A DNA stretch of 64,000 nucleotides, from the NCBI RefSeq assembly GCF_019443745.1, contig NZ_CP050948.1, positions 2,418,001 through 2,482,000 of the forward strand, written 5' to 3'. This document shows, piece by piece, positions 30,382 to 41,122 of the stretch; position 1 is the stretch's first letter, and each line of letters begins with the position of its first letter. Under the pieces are notes generated by a model. That model was not told the origin of the DNA and made no database searches. It saw nothing but the letters and a program-made list of their open reading frames with translations. Made by a program: the position numbers and the translations under genes. This DNA comes from Iamia sp. SCSIO 61187 (GTDB taxonomy: Bacteria > Actinomycetota > Acidimicrobiia > Acidimicrobiales > Iamiaceae).

Positions 30382-30983
30382 TCGGCCTCCAACGACGCCT
30401 CGATCTCCTCGGCGGTGGCCTCGGTGATGCCGGCGTGGGACCTGAAGATGGCACCGGGCGACGGGCGGTCGTCGGGGTCGGGCCAGCTCGCGGGATCCCA
30501 GAGCTGGGAGCGGCGGAAGGCCTTGGCGCAGTGGAGGTACACCTCCTCGACGTCGATCCCCAGGGCGGCGGTGGCCCGCACCCCGGGGAACGACACCGCG
30601 TCCAGCACGTCGGGGGCGGTGGTGAGCGACGCCGTCCCGTTCACCCGCAGGGTCTCCCCCAGCCCCGGCACCAGGAAGAGCAGGCCGACCCGGCCGTCCT
30701 CGATGACGTTGGTGTAGCTGTCGAGCCGCCGGTTGCCGATCAGGTCGCCCAGGGCGATGCGCTTGGGGTCGAGGACCGCCACGAACCCGGGTGGCCCGCC
30801 CCGGGGGGACACGTCGCCCCCGCCGGACCCGTAGGTGCCGAGGGCGACGAACGGTGACCGGGCGATGAAGTCGGCGGCGGTCTCGTCGACGTGGTCGATC
30901 GCCTTGTCGACCACGATCGGGTGGGGCTCCGGGTAGATCGCCCGGAGCCCGGCGAGGTCGGTGATCACGTCGTCGAAGGGCAT
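30348..30983 (-). CDS. PPOX-type FMN-binding flavoprotein (MSMEG_1061-like)
   Basis: 211 residues of the pyridoxamine-5'-phosphate-oxidase-like split-barrel fold. Recognisable text: FIARSPFVALGTYGSGGGDV, SPRGGPPGFVAVLDPKR, DLIGNRRLDSYTNV and GLLFLVPGLGETLRVNG; this order is typical of the MSMEG_1061 subfamily. Members use FMN or F420 in small redox reactions; the substrate is unknown. TAGGCT ends 6 nt before ATG 30983, a likely leaderless promoter. Its 3' end overlaps the SRPBCC-like remnant on the other strand. Confidence 0.85.
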   Translation of the reverse strand: MPFDDVITDLAGLRAIYPEPHPIVVDKAIDHVDETAADFIARSPFVALGTYGSGGGDVSPRGGPPGFVAVLDPKRIALGDLIGNRRLDSYTNVIEDGRVGLLFLVPGLGETLRVNGTASLTTAPDVLDAVSFPGVRATAALGIDVEEVYLHCAKAFRRSQLWDPASWPDPDDRPSPGAIFRSHAGITEATAEEIEASLEADYEVGLWHPGQ

Positions 30984-31042
30984 CGGGCGAGCCTAACGAC
31001 GGGCGTTCGCGGCCTCGGCCGTGCACCGGGCAGAGTGGCTCG

Positions 31043-32479
31043 GTGACGGAGCTGGTCGAACCCGCCGAGGCGTCCGCGCCGGTCCGCCCGCCGGGCGACG
31101 GGCTGTGGGCTCCCCACCGCCGCCGGCTGACGGTCGGGCTGGTGATGACCATCACCCTCGTCGCCTTCGAGTCCCTCGCCATCGCCACGGTCATGCCCAC
31201 CGTCGAGGACGACCTCGGCGGGCGGGCCCTCTACGGCTGGGTCTTCAGCGGCTTCTTCCTGGCCAGCCTGGCCGGGATCGTCGTCACCGGCATCCTCACC
31301 GACCGACGGGGGCCGATGCTGCCCTTCGGCGCCGGGCTGGCGCTGTTCTCGGTCGGCCTGGTCGTGGGCGGGCTCGCCCCGTCGATGCCGATCCTGGTCG
31401 CCGCCCGGCTGGCCCAGGGGTTCGGGGCCGGCGCCATCCCGGCGTCGGCCTACGCCAGCGTGGCCCGGGGCTACCCGCCCGCCCTCCGGCCCCGCGTCTT
31501 CGCCGTGTTCTCCACCGCCTGGGTGATCCCGGGCATCACCGGCCCGTCCATCGCCTCCTTCGTCGAGGGGGCGGCGTCGTGGCACTGGGTCTTCCTCGGT
31601 CTGCTGCCCCTCGTCGGCGTGGCCGGGATCATCGCCGTCCCCGCGCTGGGCCGCCTGGCCGCCGGCGAGGCCCGGGCCGTCACCGACGCCGCGACCCGGC
31701 GGGCCGACCGCACCCGCCTGGCGCGGGTGGCGATGCTGGTCGCCGGGGTGGGGCTGGTGCTGGCCGGGGGGACGGCCGGTCGCCCCGTCGCCACGCTCGT
31801 CCTCGTCGCCCTGGGGCTGCCGCTGGCCGTCCCCGCCTTCGTCCACCTGGTCCCCGTCGGCACGACCCGCCTCCGACCCGGGCTCCCGGCCATCGTCGCC
31901 GTGCGGGGCATCTTGACCTGGGCGTTCTTCGGGGTCGACGCCTACGTGTCGCTGACCGCCACCGAGGGCCCGGGCGGCTCGACCTGGCTGGCGGGCCTGG
32001 CCCTCTCCGTCACCGCGGTGCTGTGGACCGCCGGGTCGTGGTGGCAGGAGCGGATGGTGGGTCGGCTCGGGCCGCGGCGGCTCGACCGCGCCGCCTTCGC
32101 CCTCATCGCCACCGGGTCGACCGGCATGCTCGTCGCCGCCCTGTGGCTGCCGGCGTGGGCCACCGTGCCGGCCTGGGGGGTGGCCGGCATCGGCATGGGC
32201 CTGGGCTACGCCCCGCTGTCGGTCAGCGCCCTGGGGTCTGCCGAGCCCGGTCGGGAGGGGCAGGCCACGGCGTCGCTCCAGCTCTGCGACACCCTCGGCG
32301 TGTCCCTGGGCACCGGAGCCGGCGGTGCGCTGATCGCCCTGGCCGACAGCCGGGGGTGGGCGGCCTCGACCGGCGTGGCCCTGGCCTTCGCCCTGGGGAT
32401 CGCCGCCGCCCTGGCCGGCCTGGTGGCCGCCGGCCGCCTCCCTGCGTCCGTCCCCGGCCTCGAGGTCGACGCCGGCTGA
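31043..32479 (+). CDS. MFS transporter (multidrug-type)
   Basis: 478 residues with about 12-14 hydrophobic helices. The loop 2-3 motif appears as GILTDRRGPMLPFGAG; LAQGFGAGAIPAS and VIPGITGPSIAS resemble motif C of drug/H+ antiporters. Likely a proton-driven exporter; the substrate is unknown. GTG 31043 is used; cAGAGT 6 nt upstream is an imperfect -10 box. It is 26 nt from the following 719-residue gene and may be co-transcribed. Confidence 0.9.
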   Translation: MTELVEPAEASAPVRPPGDGLWAPHRRRLTVGLVMTITLVAFESLAIATVMPTVEDDLGGRALYGWVFSGFFLASLAGIVVTGILTDRRGPMLPFGAGLALFSVGLVVGGLAPSMPILVAARLAQGFGAGAIPASAYASVARGYPPALRPRVFAVFSTAWVIPGITGPSIASFVEGAASWHWVFLGLLPLVGVAGIIAVPALGRLAAGEARAVTDAATRRADRTRLARVAMLVAGVGLVLAGGTAGRPVATLVLVALGLPLAVPAFVHLVPVGTTRLRPGLPAIVAVRGILTWAFFGVDAYVSLTATEGPGGSTWLAGLALSVTAVLWTAGSWWQERMVGRLGPRRLDRAAFALIATGSTGMLVAALWLPAWATVPAWGVAGIGMGLGYAPLSVSALGSAEPGREGQATASLQLCDTLGVSLGTGAGGALIALADSRGWAASTGVALAFALGIAAALAGLVAAGRLPASVPGLEVDAG

Positions 32480-32505
32480 CGGGACGGCCGCTACCGTCCG
32501 GCCCG

Positions 32506-34665
32506 ATGGACCTGCGGGGCGCGACCGACGAGGGGTTGGTCGACCGGGGGTGGTGGCGGCGCCGCCAGGACGACTACCTGGCCGCGGCCACGGCGGTGCG
32601 CCACCCGGGGTCGGTGCTGAACGTGCTCGACCACCTCGAGCGGGCCCGGCGCGACGGCCGCCGGCCCGACCTGGCCGACGTCACCCCCTCCGTGGTGGCG
32701 GGCTGGTGCCGGCGCATCGACGGCTGGCTCGACTGCGCCGACTTCGACGTCCTCCGCCTGCTCCTGCTCTGGTCCGCCGACCGCGACGCCCTGCCCGACC
32801 ACGTCGTCGAGGCCCTGCGGGCCCGGTTCATCGGCTTCCGCTACTGGTACACCGACCCCGGACCGGCCCCGGGCGAGGCGGTCGACGCCCGCTGGTACTG
32901 GTCCGAGAACCACCGGCTGATCTTCCACACCGTCGAGCACCTCGCCGGCCAGGCCCTGCCCGACGAGCTGTTCACCGCCGCCGGCCTGACCGGAGCCGAG
33001 CACCGGGAGCGGGCGGCCGTCGCCCTGGCCGCCTGGTTCGACGAGAAGGCCGCCGACGGGTTCAGCGAGTGGCACTCCGACGCCTACTCCGAGAAGGACC
33101 TCGTCCCGCTGCTCGCCCTGGCCGAGGGGGCCGACGACGCCGCCCTCGCCGAGCGGGCCGCCACCTTCGCCGACCTCGTGCTGGTCGACCTGGCCCTCCA
33201 CTCGCACCGCGACAACCTGGGGTCGACCCACGGCCGCTCCTACATGCGGTTCAAGGCCACGGGCCCCACGCAGACGACGTTCTCGGCCCTGAAGCTGTGC
33301 TTCGACCGCACCGACGCCGCCTGGCCCCTCGACGACGGCGACGACGGCGAGCTCCTGCCGGCCACCGAGGGGGCGTCGTTCCTCGCCCGGTGCCACCGGT
33401 ACCGGCCCCCGGCCATCGTGCGGCGGATCGCCACCAGCACCGACGAGCTCCTCGACCGCGAGGGCATGGGGACCGAGCTCGACCCGGCCGAGGCGCCGGG
33501 GCCTTCGTGGGAGGTGCCCGCCCGGGCCGACGGCCTCTCCTACACCGACCCGGCGATGGTCCCGTTCTGGTGGGACCGCGGCGCCCTCACGCCGTGGCAG
33601 CTGGTCCCCCTCACCCTCGACGCCCTCGACCGCCACCACCTGTGGGACGGCCACCTGTTCGCCCACATCCGGTCGGTGCGCGACGCCCTGGGCGACGACC
33701 GCCCCACCCTCCAGGCGCTCGCCTACGGGCTGCACCGGATGGTCAACGCCGGCCTCCTCACGCGGGTCGACACGTGCACGTGGCGCAACGGTGACGGGAT
33801 GCTCTCGACGGCGCAGGGCTACCGGCCCGGGTGCACGGGCTACCAGCACCACGTCTGGCAGGCCACCCTCGACGAGCGCGCCGTGGTGTTCACGACGCAC
33901 CCCGCCCACGGTCCGACCGCCCGGGCCGGCGACTACCTCGACGGGGACCGCTACTGGACCGGCAGCGCCACCCTCCCCCGCGCCGTCCAGCACGGGCGGG
34001 CCGTCGTCGTGCAGTACGCACCCGGGTTCGCGGCGCCGGACCTCGACGTCCTGGCCGGGTTCGGCTACGCCGACGAGACCCACGCCTACCTCCCGACCGA
34101 GCGCTTCGACGAGGTGGTGCGGGACGGCCCCTGGACGCTGGCCCGCCGGCGCGACGGCTACGTCGCCCTCTGGTCGTGGCGGCCGGTGGCGTGGCGGGTC
34201 CACGACCCGGCGACCACCTTCACCAACGGCCTGGTCGAGCCGTTCGACCTGGTCGCGACGGGTGGCCCCGACGACGTGTGGGTCTGCGAGGTCGGCGACG
34301 CCGACCGGTGGGGCTCGTTCGCCGCCTTCGCCGCCGCCGTCACGACCGCTGCGGTCGAGGTCGAGGATCACGGCTGGGGCGACGACGGCGCCCATCGCGG
34401 CTTCGCCGTGGCCTACACCTCCCCCGCCGAGGGCCACATCGAGGTCGGCTGGGAGGGCCCCCTGCGCGTCGACGGCCGGGAGGTGGCGATCACCGGCTAC
34501 CCCCGCATGCAGAACCGCTACGTCGAGGTCCCGACCGGCGGCACCACCTTCGCCCTGGCCGACGAGCACGGGTCCTGGACCCTCGACCTCATGGCCGGCA
34601 CCCGCCGCCCGGCGGGGCGGGGACCACCGCCACCCCGTTCTGACGCGCCCAGGCGTCATCGGTGA
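32506..34665 (+). CDS. Uncharacterised 719-residue protein, possible alpha/alpha-toroid plus beta-domain enzyme
   Basis: I do not recognise the family. The first 420 residues are mainly helical and rich in conserved-looking aromatic/His clusters: WYWSENHRLIFHTVEHLAG, DGFSEWHSDAYSEKDLVP, LALHSHRDNLGSTHGRSYM. The second part is strand-rich (GYQHHVWQATLDERAVVFTT, AVQHGRAVVVQYAP, WSWRPVAW). An alpha/alpha toroid followed by a beta-sandwich is the layout of heparinase-type polysaccharide lyases, and the Asn-His and His-Tyr clusters would suit such chemistry, but this is inference. No signal peptide is seen, so it would act in the cytoplasm. TACCGT ends 8 nt before ATG 32506. The stop codon lies inside a palindrome (34635-34686). 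Confidence 0.6.
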   Translation: MDLRGATDEGLVDRGWWRRRQDDYLAAATAVRHPGSVLNVLDHLERARRDGRRPDLADVTPSVVAGWCRRIDGWLDCADFDVLRLLLLWSADRDALPDHVVEALRARFIGFRYWYTDPGPAPGEAVDARWYWSENHRLIFHTVEHLAGQALPDELFTAAGLTGAEHRERAAVALAAWFDEKAADGFSEWHSDAYSEKDLVPLLALAEGADDAALAERAATFADLVLVDLALHSHRDNLGSTHGRSYMRFKATGPTQTTFSALKLCFDRTDAAWPLDDGDDGELLPATEGASFLARCHRYRPPAIVRRIATSTDELLDREGMGTELDPAEAPGPSWEVPARADGLSYTDPAMVPFWWDRGALTPWQLVPLTLDALDRHHLWDGHLFAHIRSVRDALGDDRPTLQALAYGLHRMVNAGLLTRVDTCTWRNGDGMLSTAQGYRPGCTGYQHHVWQATLDERAVVFTTHPAHGPTARAGDYLDGDRYWTGSATLPRAVQHGRAVVVQYAPGFAAPDLDVLAGFGYADETHAYLPTERFDEVVRDGPWTLARRRDGYVALWSWRPVAWRVHDPATTFTNGLVEPFDLVATGGPDDVWVCEVGDADRWGSFAAFAAAVTTAAVEVEDHGWGDDGAHRGFAVAYTSPAEGHIEVGWEGPLRVDGREVAITGYPRMQNRYVEVPTGGTTFALADEHGSWTLDLMAGTRRPAGRGPPPPRSDAPRRHR

Positions 34666-34686
34666 CGCCTCACCGCGACAGAACGG
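34635..34686. repeat. Palindromic element, copy C (also possible terminator)
   Basis: Outer arms CCGTTCTG (34635-34642) and CAGAACGG (34679-34686) and inner arms AGGCGTCA (34651-34658) and TGACGCCT (34663-34670, loop TCGG) are nested, each separated by 8-nt spacers. It lies between the convergent 719-residue gene and argS, and resembles the two elements at 46904-47022. Confidence 0.75.
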
Positions 34687-34731
34687 CGGAGGCGCCCACC
34701 CGGTCGTCGGCCGACCCCGCCGGTGGAGGCC

Positions 34732-36498
34732 CTACATGCGCTCCGGGGCCTGGATGCCGAGGAGGCCGAGACCGGTGGCGAGGGTGCGGGCGGTGAGGTC
34801 GCACAGGACCAGGCGGCTGGCCCGGGTGGCCTCGTCGTCGGCCTTGAGGACGGGGCAGGCCTCGTAGAACGCGGTGAACGTGTGGGCCAGGTCGAAGAGG
34901 TACCCGCACAGGCGGTGCGGCTGGCAGGTCTCGGCCGTCTGGCGCACGATCGGCTCGAAGCCGAGGAGGGCCACGGCCAGGGCCCGCTCCTGCGGCTCGG
35001 CGAGGGCGAGGGCCGAGGGGTCGAGGGTGGCCGGGTCGATCTCCCCGCGGCGGAAGATCGACCGGATGCGGGCGTGGGCGTACTGCATGTACGGCCCGGT
35101 GTTGCCCTCGAAGGCGAGCATCCGGTCGAAGTCGAGGACGTAGTCCTTGACCCGGTCGCTCGACAGGTCGGCGTACTTGATGGCCCCGATGCCGACCGCC
35201 TGGGCCACCGCCGCCCGCTCGTCGCCGACGAGGTCGGGGTTGCGCTCGGCGATGGTCGCCTCGGCCCGCTCGACGGCCTCGTCGAGCAGGTCGACCAGGC
35301 GCACCGACGTGCCCGACCGGGTCTTGAACATCTTGCGGTCGGCCCCCAGCAGGTTGCCGAAGGGGATGTGCTCGGCCTGGACCTCGTCGGGCAGCCACCC
35401 CGCCATGCGGGCCACGGCGAACACCATCTCGAGGTGGTCGCGCTGCGGGGCGCCCACGACGTAGAGGATCCGCGCCGCGTGGGTGTCCTCGACCCGGTGA
35501 CGGATGGTGGCCAGGTCGGTGGCGGCGTAGCCGTAGCCGCCGTTGCGGTTGCGCACGATCATGGGCTGGGGCTGGCCGTCGCGCCCGGTGAACCCGGGGG
35601 GGAACACGCACTCGGCCCCGTCGTCGAGCACCAGCAGGCCCTGGGCGTCGAGGTCCTCGACGATGCCGGCGAGGGCGTCGTTGTAGGAGCTCTCGCCGAC
35701 GATGTCGTCCGGCGTGAGCAGGACGCCGAGACGGTCGTAGACCAGCTGGAAGTACGCCGCCGACTGGTCGACCAGCAGCTGCCAGAGGCGCAGCGTCTCG
35801 GGGTCGCCCGACTGGAGCAGGACGACCCGCTCGCGGGCCCGCTCCTTCATGTCGTCGGAGGCGTCGAAGCTCTGGCGGGCCTCCTGGTAGAAGCGGTTGA
35901 GGTCGCCGACGGACAGCTCGGCGACGGCCTCGTCCTCGCCCACGTCGACCAGGTGCTCGATGAGCATCCCGAACGGCGCGCCCCAGTCGCCCACGTGGTT
36001 CTCGCGGACGACGGTGTGGCCGAGGTGCTCGAGGACCCGGACGATGGCGTCGCCGATCACCGTCGAGCGGAGGTGGCCGACGTGCATCTCCTTGGCCACG
36101 TTGGGCGCCGAGTAGTCGACCACGGCGGTCCCGGCGTCGGGGTCGGGGGCGACGCCGAGGCGGTCGTCGCCGGCGGCGGTGCGGGTCAGGGCGGCGATGG
36201 CACCGTCGGAGAGGGTCAGGTTCAAGAACCCGGGGCCGGCGATCTCGACCTCGTCGACCAGGTCGGCCACGTCGACCCGGTCGAGGACGGCCTGGGCGAC
36301 CTCGCGGGGGTTGCGGCCCAGCCGCTTGGCCAGGGCGAGGGCCCCGTTGGCCTGGAGGTCGGCCCGGTCGCTCCTGCTCACGGTGGGCGGCGCCGGCACC
36401 TCGGCGGGGTCGGTGCCGGCGGCGGCGCAGACCTCGTCGCGCACGGAGGCGAAGGCCGGCGCGAGCCGGTCGGTCAGGAGAGCGACGAGATCGGCCAC
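34732..36498 (-). CDS. argS: Arginine--tRNA ligase
   Basis: 588 residues, class I synthetase that charges tRNA-Arg. The HIGH-type motif is HVGHLRST after SAPNVAKEM, the KMSKS-type region is GADRKMFKTRSG, and the C-terminal anticodon-binding DALR domain ends the protein. GTG 36498 (VADLVALLTDRLAPAF) gives the normal add-domain start. It is the last gene of the arginine cluster, 59 nt after the thioesterase gene, which places arginine use next to arginine synthesis. Confidence 0.96.
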   Translation of the reverse strand: MADLVALLTDRLAPAFASVRDEVCAAAGTDPAEVPAPPTVSRSDRADLQANGALALAKRLGRNPREVAQAVLDRVDVADLVDEVEIAGPGFLNLTLSDGAIAALTRTAAGDDRLGVAPDPDAGTAVVDYSAPNVAKEMHVGHLRSTVIGDAIVRVLEHLGHTVVRENHVGDWGAPFGMLIEHLVDVGEDEAVAELSVGDLNRFYQEARQSFDASDDMKERARERVVLLQSGDPETLRLWQLLVDQSAAYFQLVYDRLGVLLTPDDIVGESSYNDALAGIVEDLDAQGLLVLDDGAECVFPPGFTGRDGQPQPMIVRNRNGGYGYAATDLATIRHRVEDTHAARILYVVGAPQRDHLEMVFAVARMAGWLPDEVQAEHIPFGNLLGADRKMFKTRSGTSVRLVDLLDEAVERAEATIAERNPDLVGDERAAVAQAVGIGAIKYADLSSDRVKDYVLDFDRMLAFEGNTGPYMQYAHARIRSIFRRGEIDPATLDPSALALAEPQERALAVALLGFEPIVRQTAETCQPHRLCGYLFDLAHTFTAFYEACPVLKADDEATRASRLVLCDLTARTLATGLGLLGIQAPERM

Positions 36499-36557
36499 GC
36501 CGCATCGTCCAGGGTGGGCCGACGCCCGGTCAAGACGGTCCGGACCGGCCGGGGCGG

Positions 36558-36982
36558 TCAGGCGGGGACGGGATCGCCGAGCGCGGCCTTGACGTGCTCC
36601 GGCACCGGCGCCTTGGTGGTGGTGTGCGGGGCCACGCAGACGTAGGTGATGAGGGCGGTGAACACGGGTCGCTCCCCCACGGCGCCCCGGTAGCGGAAGG
36701 CGAACGAGGTGGTGCCCCACCGGGCCACCTCGGCCGCGACGGTGATCGTGTCGCCGTAGGTGGCCGAGCCGTGCCAGTCGATCTCGGCGCGCACGAGCAT
36801 CCAGTCGAAGTCGTCATCGGCGCCGGTCCACCCGAACACCTCGCCCATCCACGCCGCCGACGTCTCGTCGCAGTACGCCAGGTAGTGGGCGTTGAACACC
36901 ACCCGCTGCATGTCGCACTCCTGGTACCGCACCCGGATGTCGTGGGTGAAGGCGTGCGGGCCGGGTCGCTCGCGGCGCTCGC

Positions 36983-36986
<4 letters not shown>
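36558..36986 (-). CDS. 4HBT-type acyl-CoA thioesterase
   Basis: 142 residues of hotdog fold. The active-site region VRYQECDMQRVVFNAHYLAY has the Asp and the NxxY pattern of 4-hydroxybenzoyl-CoA/YbgC-like thioesterases. Substrate unknown. ATG 36986 overlaps the argH stop (ATGA), so it is part of the arginine transcript even though no arginine-related role is known. Confidence 0.88.
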
Positions 36987-38427
<1,441 letters not shown>

Positions 38428-38428
<1 letters not shown>

Positions 38429-39630
38429 CAGTCCTTCATCCGGTCGGCGCCCTGGCGGGCGGCCCAGGTCTCGATGCCCAGGCCCCACAGGCGCACGAAG
38501 CCAGCCGAGTCCTCGTGGCGGAACGAGTCCTCGGAGTCGTAGGTGGCCAGGCCGTAGTCGTAGAGCGAGTGCGGGCTGCGCCGGCCGGTGACGGTGGCGT
38601 TGCCCGGGCTCATGCGGATCCGCACCTCGCCGGTGACGAACTCCTGGCTGCTGTCGATGAACGAGTCGAAGGCCTGCTTCAGGGGGCTGAACCAGAGGCC
38701 GTCGTAGATGAGCTCGGCGTAGCGGGGCTCGATGCGGGCCTTCTCCCGGTCGAGGTCGCGCTCGAGGCAGATCGACTCCAGGTCCTTGTGGGCCATGATC
38801 AGGGCCAGGGCGGCCGGGCACTCGTAGGTCTCCCGGCTCTTGATGCCGACCCGCCGGTTCTCGACCATGTCGATCCGGCCCCAGCCGTAGCTGCCGACGA
38901 CGGTGTTGAGCCGCTCGATCACCTCGAGCATCCCGAGCCGGTCGCCGTCGATCGAGACCGGCATGCCGTGCTCGAACCCGATGACGATGTCCCGGGGCTC
39001 GGTCTCGGTCGGCTTGGTGAGCAGCCACACCCCGGGCGGGGGCACCGCCCACGGGTCCTCCATCTCGCCGCACTCGATGGCCCGGCCCCAGAGGTTGTCG
39101 TCGATCGAGTACACCTTCTCCTTGGTCGCCACGATCGGGATGTCGTGGTCGTAGGCGTAGTGGATCGAGTCCTCGCGGGTCATGCCCCACCCCCGCACCG
39201 GGGCGATCACCTCGAGGTCGGGCGCCAGAGCCCGGGTCGACACCTCGAAGCGGACCTGGTCGTTGCCCTTGCCGGTGCAGCCGTGGGCGACGGCCTGGGC
39301 ACCGTGGTAGCGGGCCGTCTCGACCAGGTGCTTGACGATCACGGGCCGCGACAGGGCCGACACCAGCGGGTAGCGGCCCTCGTACATGGCGTTGGCCTTG
39401 AGGGCGGGGGCCACGAACTCCTCGGCGAACTCCTGGCGGGCGTCGACGACGATGGCCTCGACGGCGCCGGCGGCGCGGGCGCGCTCGCGGACGACGTCCC
39501 AGTCGTCGGACGCCTGGCCGACGTCGACGGCGAGGCAGACGACCTCGACGCCGAGCTCCTCGATCATCCACTTGACGGCCACGGAGGTGTCGAGTCCCCC
39601 GCTGTAGGCCAGGACGACGCGCTTGGGCAT
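38428..39630 (-). CDS. argG: Argininosuccinate synthase
   Basis: 400 residues, joins citrulline and aspartate using ATP. The P-loop-like motif VLAYSGGLDTSVAVKW begins the protein, and YGWGRIDMVENRRVG, GIKSRETYECPAA and the C-terminal region match the family. ATG 39630 follows GAGAG. The gene is 56 nt downstream of argR and overlaps argH by one base, so it is within the argB-to-argS transcript. Confidence 0.97.
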
Positions 39631-39686
39631 GGATCAGCTCTCAGTCTTCGGTGTGCGGGTGGGGTGGACGGGGGTTTCAGCCCGGG

Positions 39687-40229
39687 TCAGCCCGGGTTGG
39701 GGTGGGCCAGCCCGGCCAGGTCCCGCAGCCGCTCGGCGAGAGCGGCGGCGGGGCCGGTGACGGGGCGGTCGGGGTCGGAGACCACGACGAAGAGGGTGTC
39801 GTCGCCGGCCACGGTGCCGGCGACCTCGGGGAGGTCGGCCCGGTCGAGGGCGGACCCGACGACGTGGGCCGAGCCCGGCGGCGTGCGCAGCACGACGATG
39901 TTGTCGGTGGTGTTCACCTCGACCACCCAGTCGCCGAAGATCCGGCGGAGGTGGTCGTCGGGCGCCTTCTGGGCGTGGGGCTGCTCGGGGATGGCGTAGG
40001 TCGAGTCGCCGTCGCCGGCGCGGACCTTGATCGCCCCCAGGTCGACGAGGTCCCGGGACACGGTCGCCTGGGTCGAGGAGACGCCCTCGGCGGCGAGCAG
40101 GTCGACCAGCTGCTCCTGGCTCGTGACCCGGTGGGCGGCCAGGAGGCGGGTGACGATGTGCTGGCGCTGGGTCCGGCCCATCTTCGAGCTGCCGTCCCTG
40201 GCCGGGGTCGGCCGGGGCCCGCCGTTCAC
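39687..40229 (-). CDS. argR: Arginine repressor
   Basis: 180 residues. N-terminal winged helix (RQHIVTRLLAAHRVTSQEQL, then VSSTQATVSRDLVDLGAIK) binds ARG boxes; the C-terminal oligomerisation/arginine-binding domain contains GTVAGDDTLFVVV. It should repress argC and argB promoters when arginine is plentiful. GTG 40229 overlaps the argF stop (GTGA); the first 16 residues are a non-conserved extension before MGRTQRQ, so ATG 40181 is a possible shorter start. Confidence 0.95.
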   Translation of the reverse strand: MNGGPRPTPARDGSSKMGRTQRQHIVTRLLAAHRVTSQEQLVDLLAAEGVSSTQATVSRDLVDLGAIKVRAGDGDSTYAIPEQPHAQKAPDDHLRRIFGDWVVEVNTTDNIVVLRTPPGSAHVVGSALDRADLPEVAGTVAGDDTLFVVVSDPDRPVTGPAAALAERLRDLAGLAHPNPG

Positions 40230-41122
40230 GGCCGCACCCCCAGGAGGAAGGCCAGCACGGCGCGGGCGGCGTGGAGGCGGTTGGCGGCCTGGGGCCAGAC
40301 CCGCGAGGCCGGTCCGTCGAGCACCTCGTCGGTGACCTCCTCGCCCCGGTGGGCGGGGAGGCAGTGGAGGAAGATGGCGTCGGGCGCGGCGGCGGCCATG
40401 AGGGCGGCGTCGACCTGGTACGGCGCGAACAGGGGGCGACGGGTCGCGGCCTCGGCCTCCTGGCCCATCGAGTACCAGGCGTCGGTCGACACGGCGACGA
40501 CACCGTCGACGGCGGCGGTCGGCGTGTCGGCCACGTCGATCGTCCCCCCCAGGGCCCGCACCCGGGCCAGGTCGGCGTCGGTGGGGCCGTAGCCCTCGGG
40601 CGAGGCGACCCGCACCTCGATGCCGACCAGGGCCGAGGCGATGGCGAGCGAGCGGGCGACGTTGGAGAAGTCTCCGACCCAGGCCAGCGCCGCCCCCGAG
40701 AGGCCGACGTGGGACCCGATCGTCAGCAGGTCGGCGACGGCCTGCAGTGGGTGGGCGGCATCCGACAGCAGGTTGACGACGGGGACGTCGCCGGCCCCGG
40801 CCATCCGCTCGAGCACGGCGTGGTCGAAGACCCGGGCGCAGATGGCGGCGTGGAACTGGGACAGCGTGCGAGCCAGGTCCTCGGCCGTCTCCCGGGTGTC
40901 GATGCCGACCTCGTCGGGCCGCACGTACACGGGGTGCCCGCCCAGCTGCACGACGGCCATCTCGGTCGAGTGCCGGGTCCGGGCCGACGGCTTCTCGAAC
41001 AGCAGCGCCGCACCGCGGCCCTCCATCACCCGGTGCAGGGTCTGGCCCTGGCCGAGGACGAGGACCTCCTCCAGCTCGGCGGGCGTGAGGTCGTCGACCT
41101 CGAGGAAGCTGCGGGCGCTCAT
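40226..41122 (-). CDS. argF: Ornithine carbamoyltransferase
   Basis: 298 residues. Makes citrulline from ornithine and carbamoyl phosphate. Carbamoyl-phosphate site SARTRHSTEMAV, HPLQAVADLL, and the ornithine-side HCLPAHRGEEV are all present. ATG 41122 overlaps the argD stop and the gene's own stop overlaps argR. Length matches the family. Confidence 0.95.
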   Translation of the reverse strand: MSARSFLEVDDLTPAELEEVLVLGQGQTLHRVMEGRGAALLFEKPSARTRHSTEMAVVQLGGHPVYVRPDEVGIDTRETAEDLARTLSQFHAAICARVFDHAVLERMAGAGDVPVVNLLSDAAHPLQAVADLLTIGSHVGLSGAALAWVGDFSNVARSLAIASALVGIEVRVASPEGYGPTDADLARVRALGGTIDVADTPTAAVDGVVAVSTDAWYSMGQEAEAATRRPLFAPYQVDAALMAAAAPDAIFLHCLPAHRGEEVTDEVLDGPASRVWPQAANRLHAARAVLAFLLGVRP

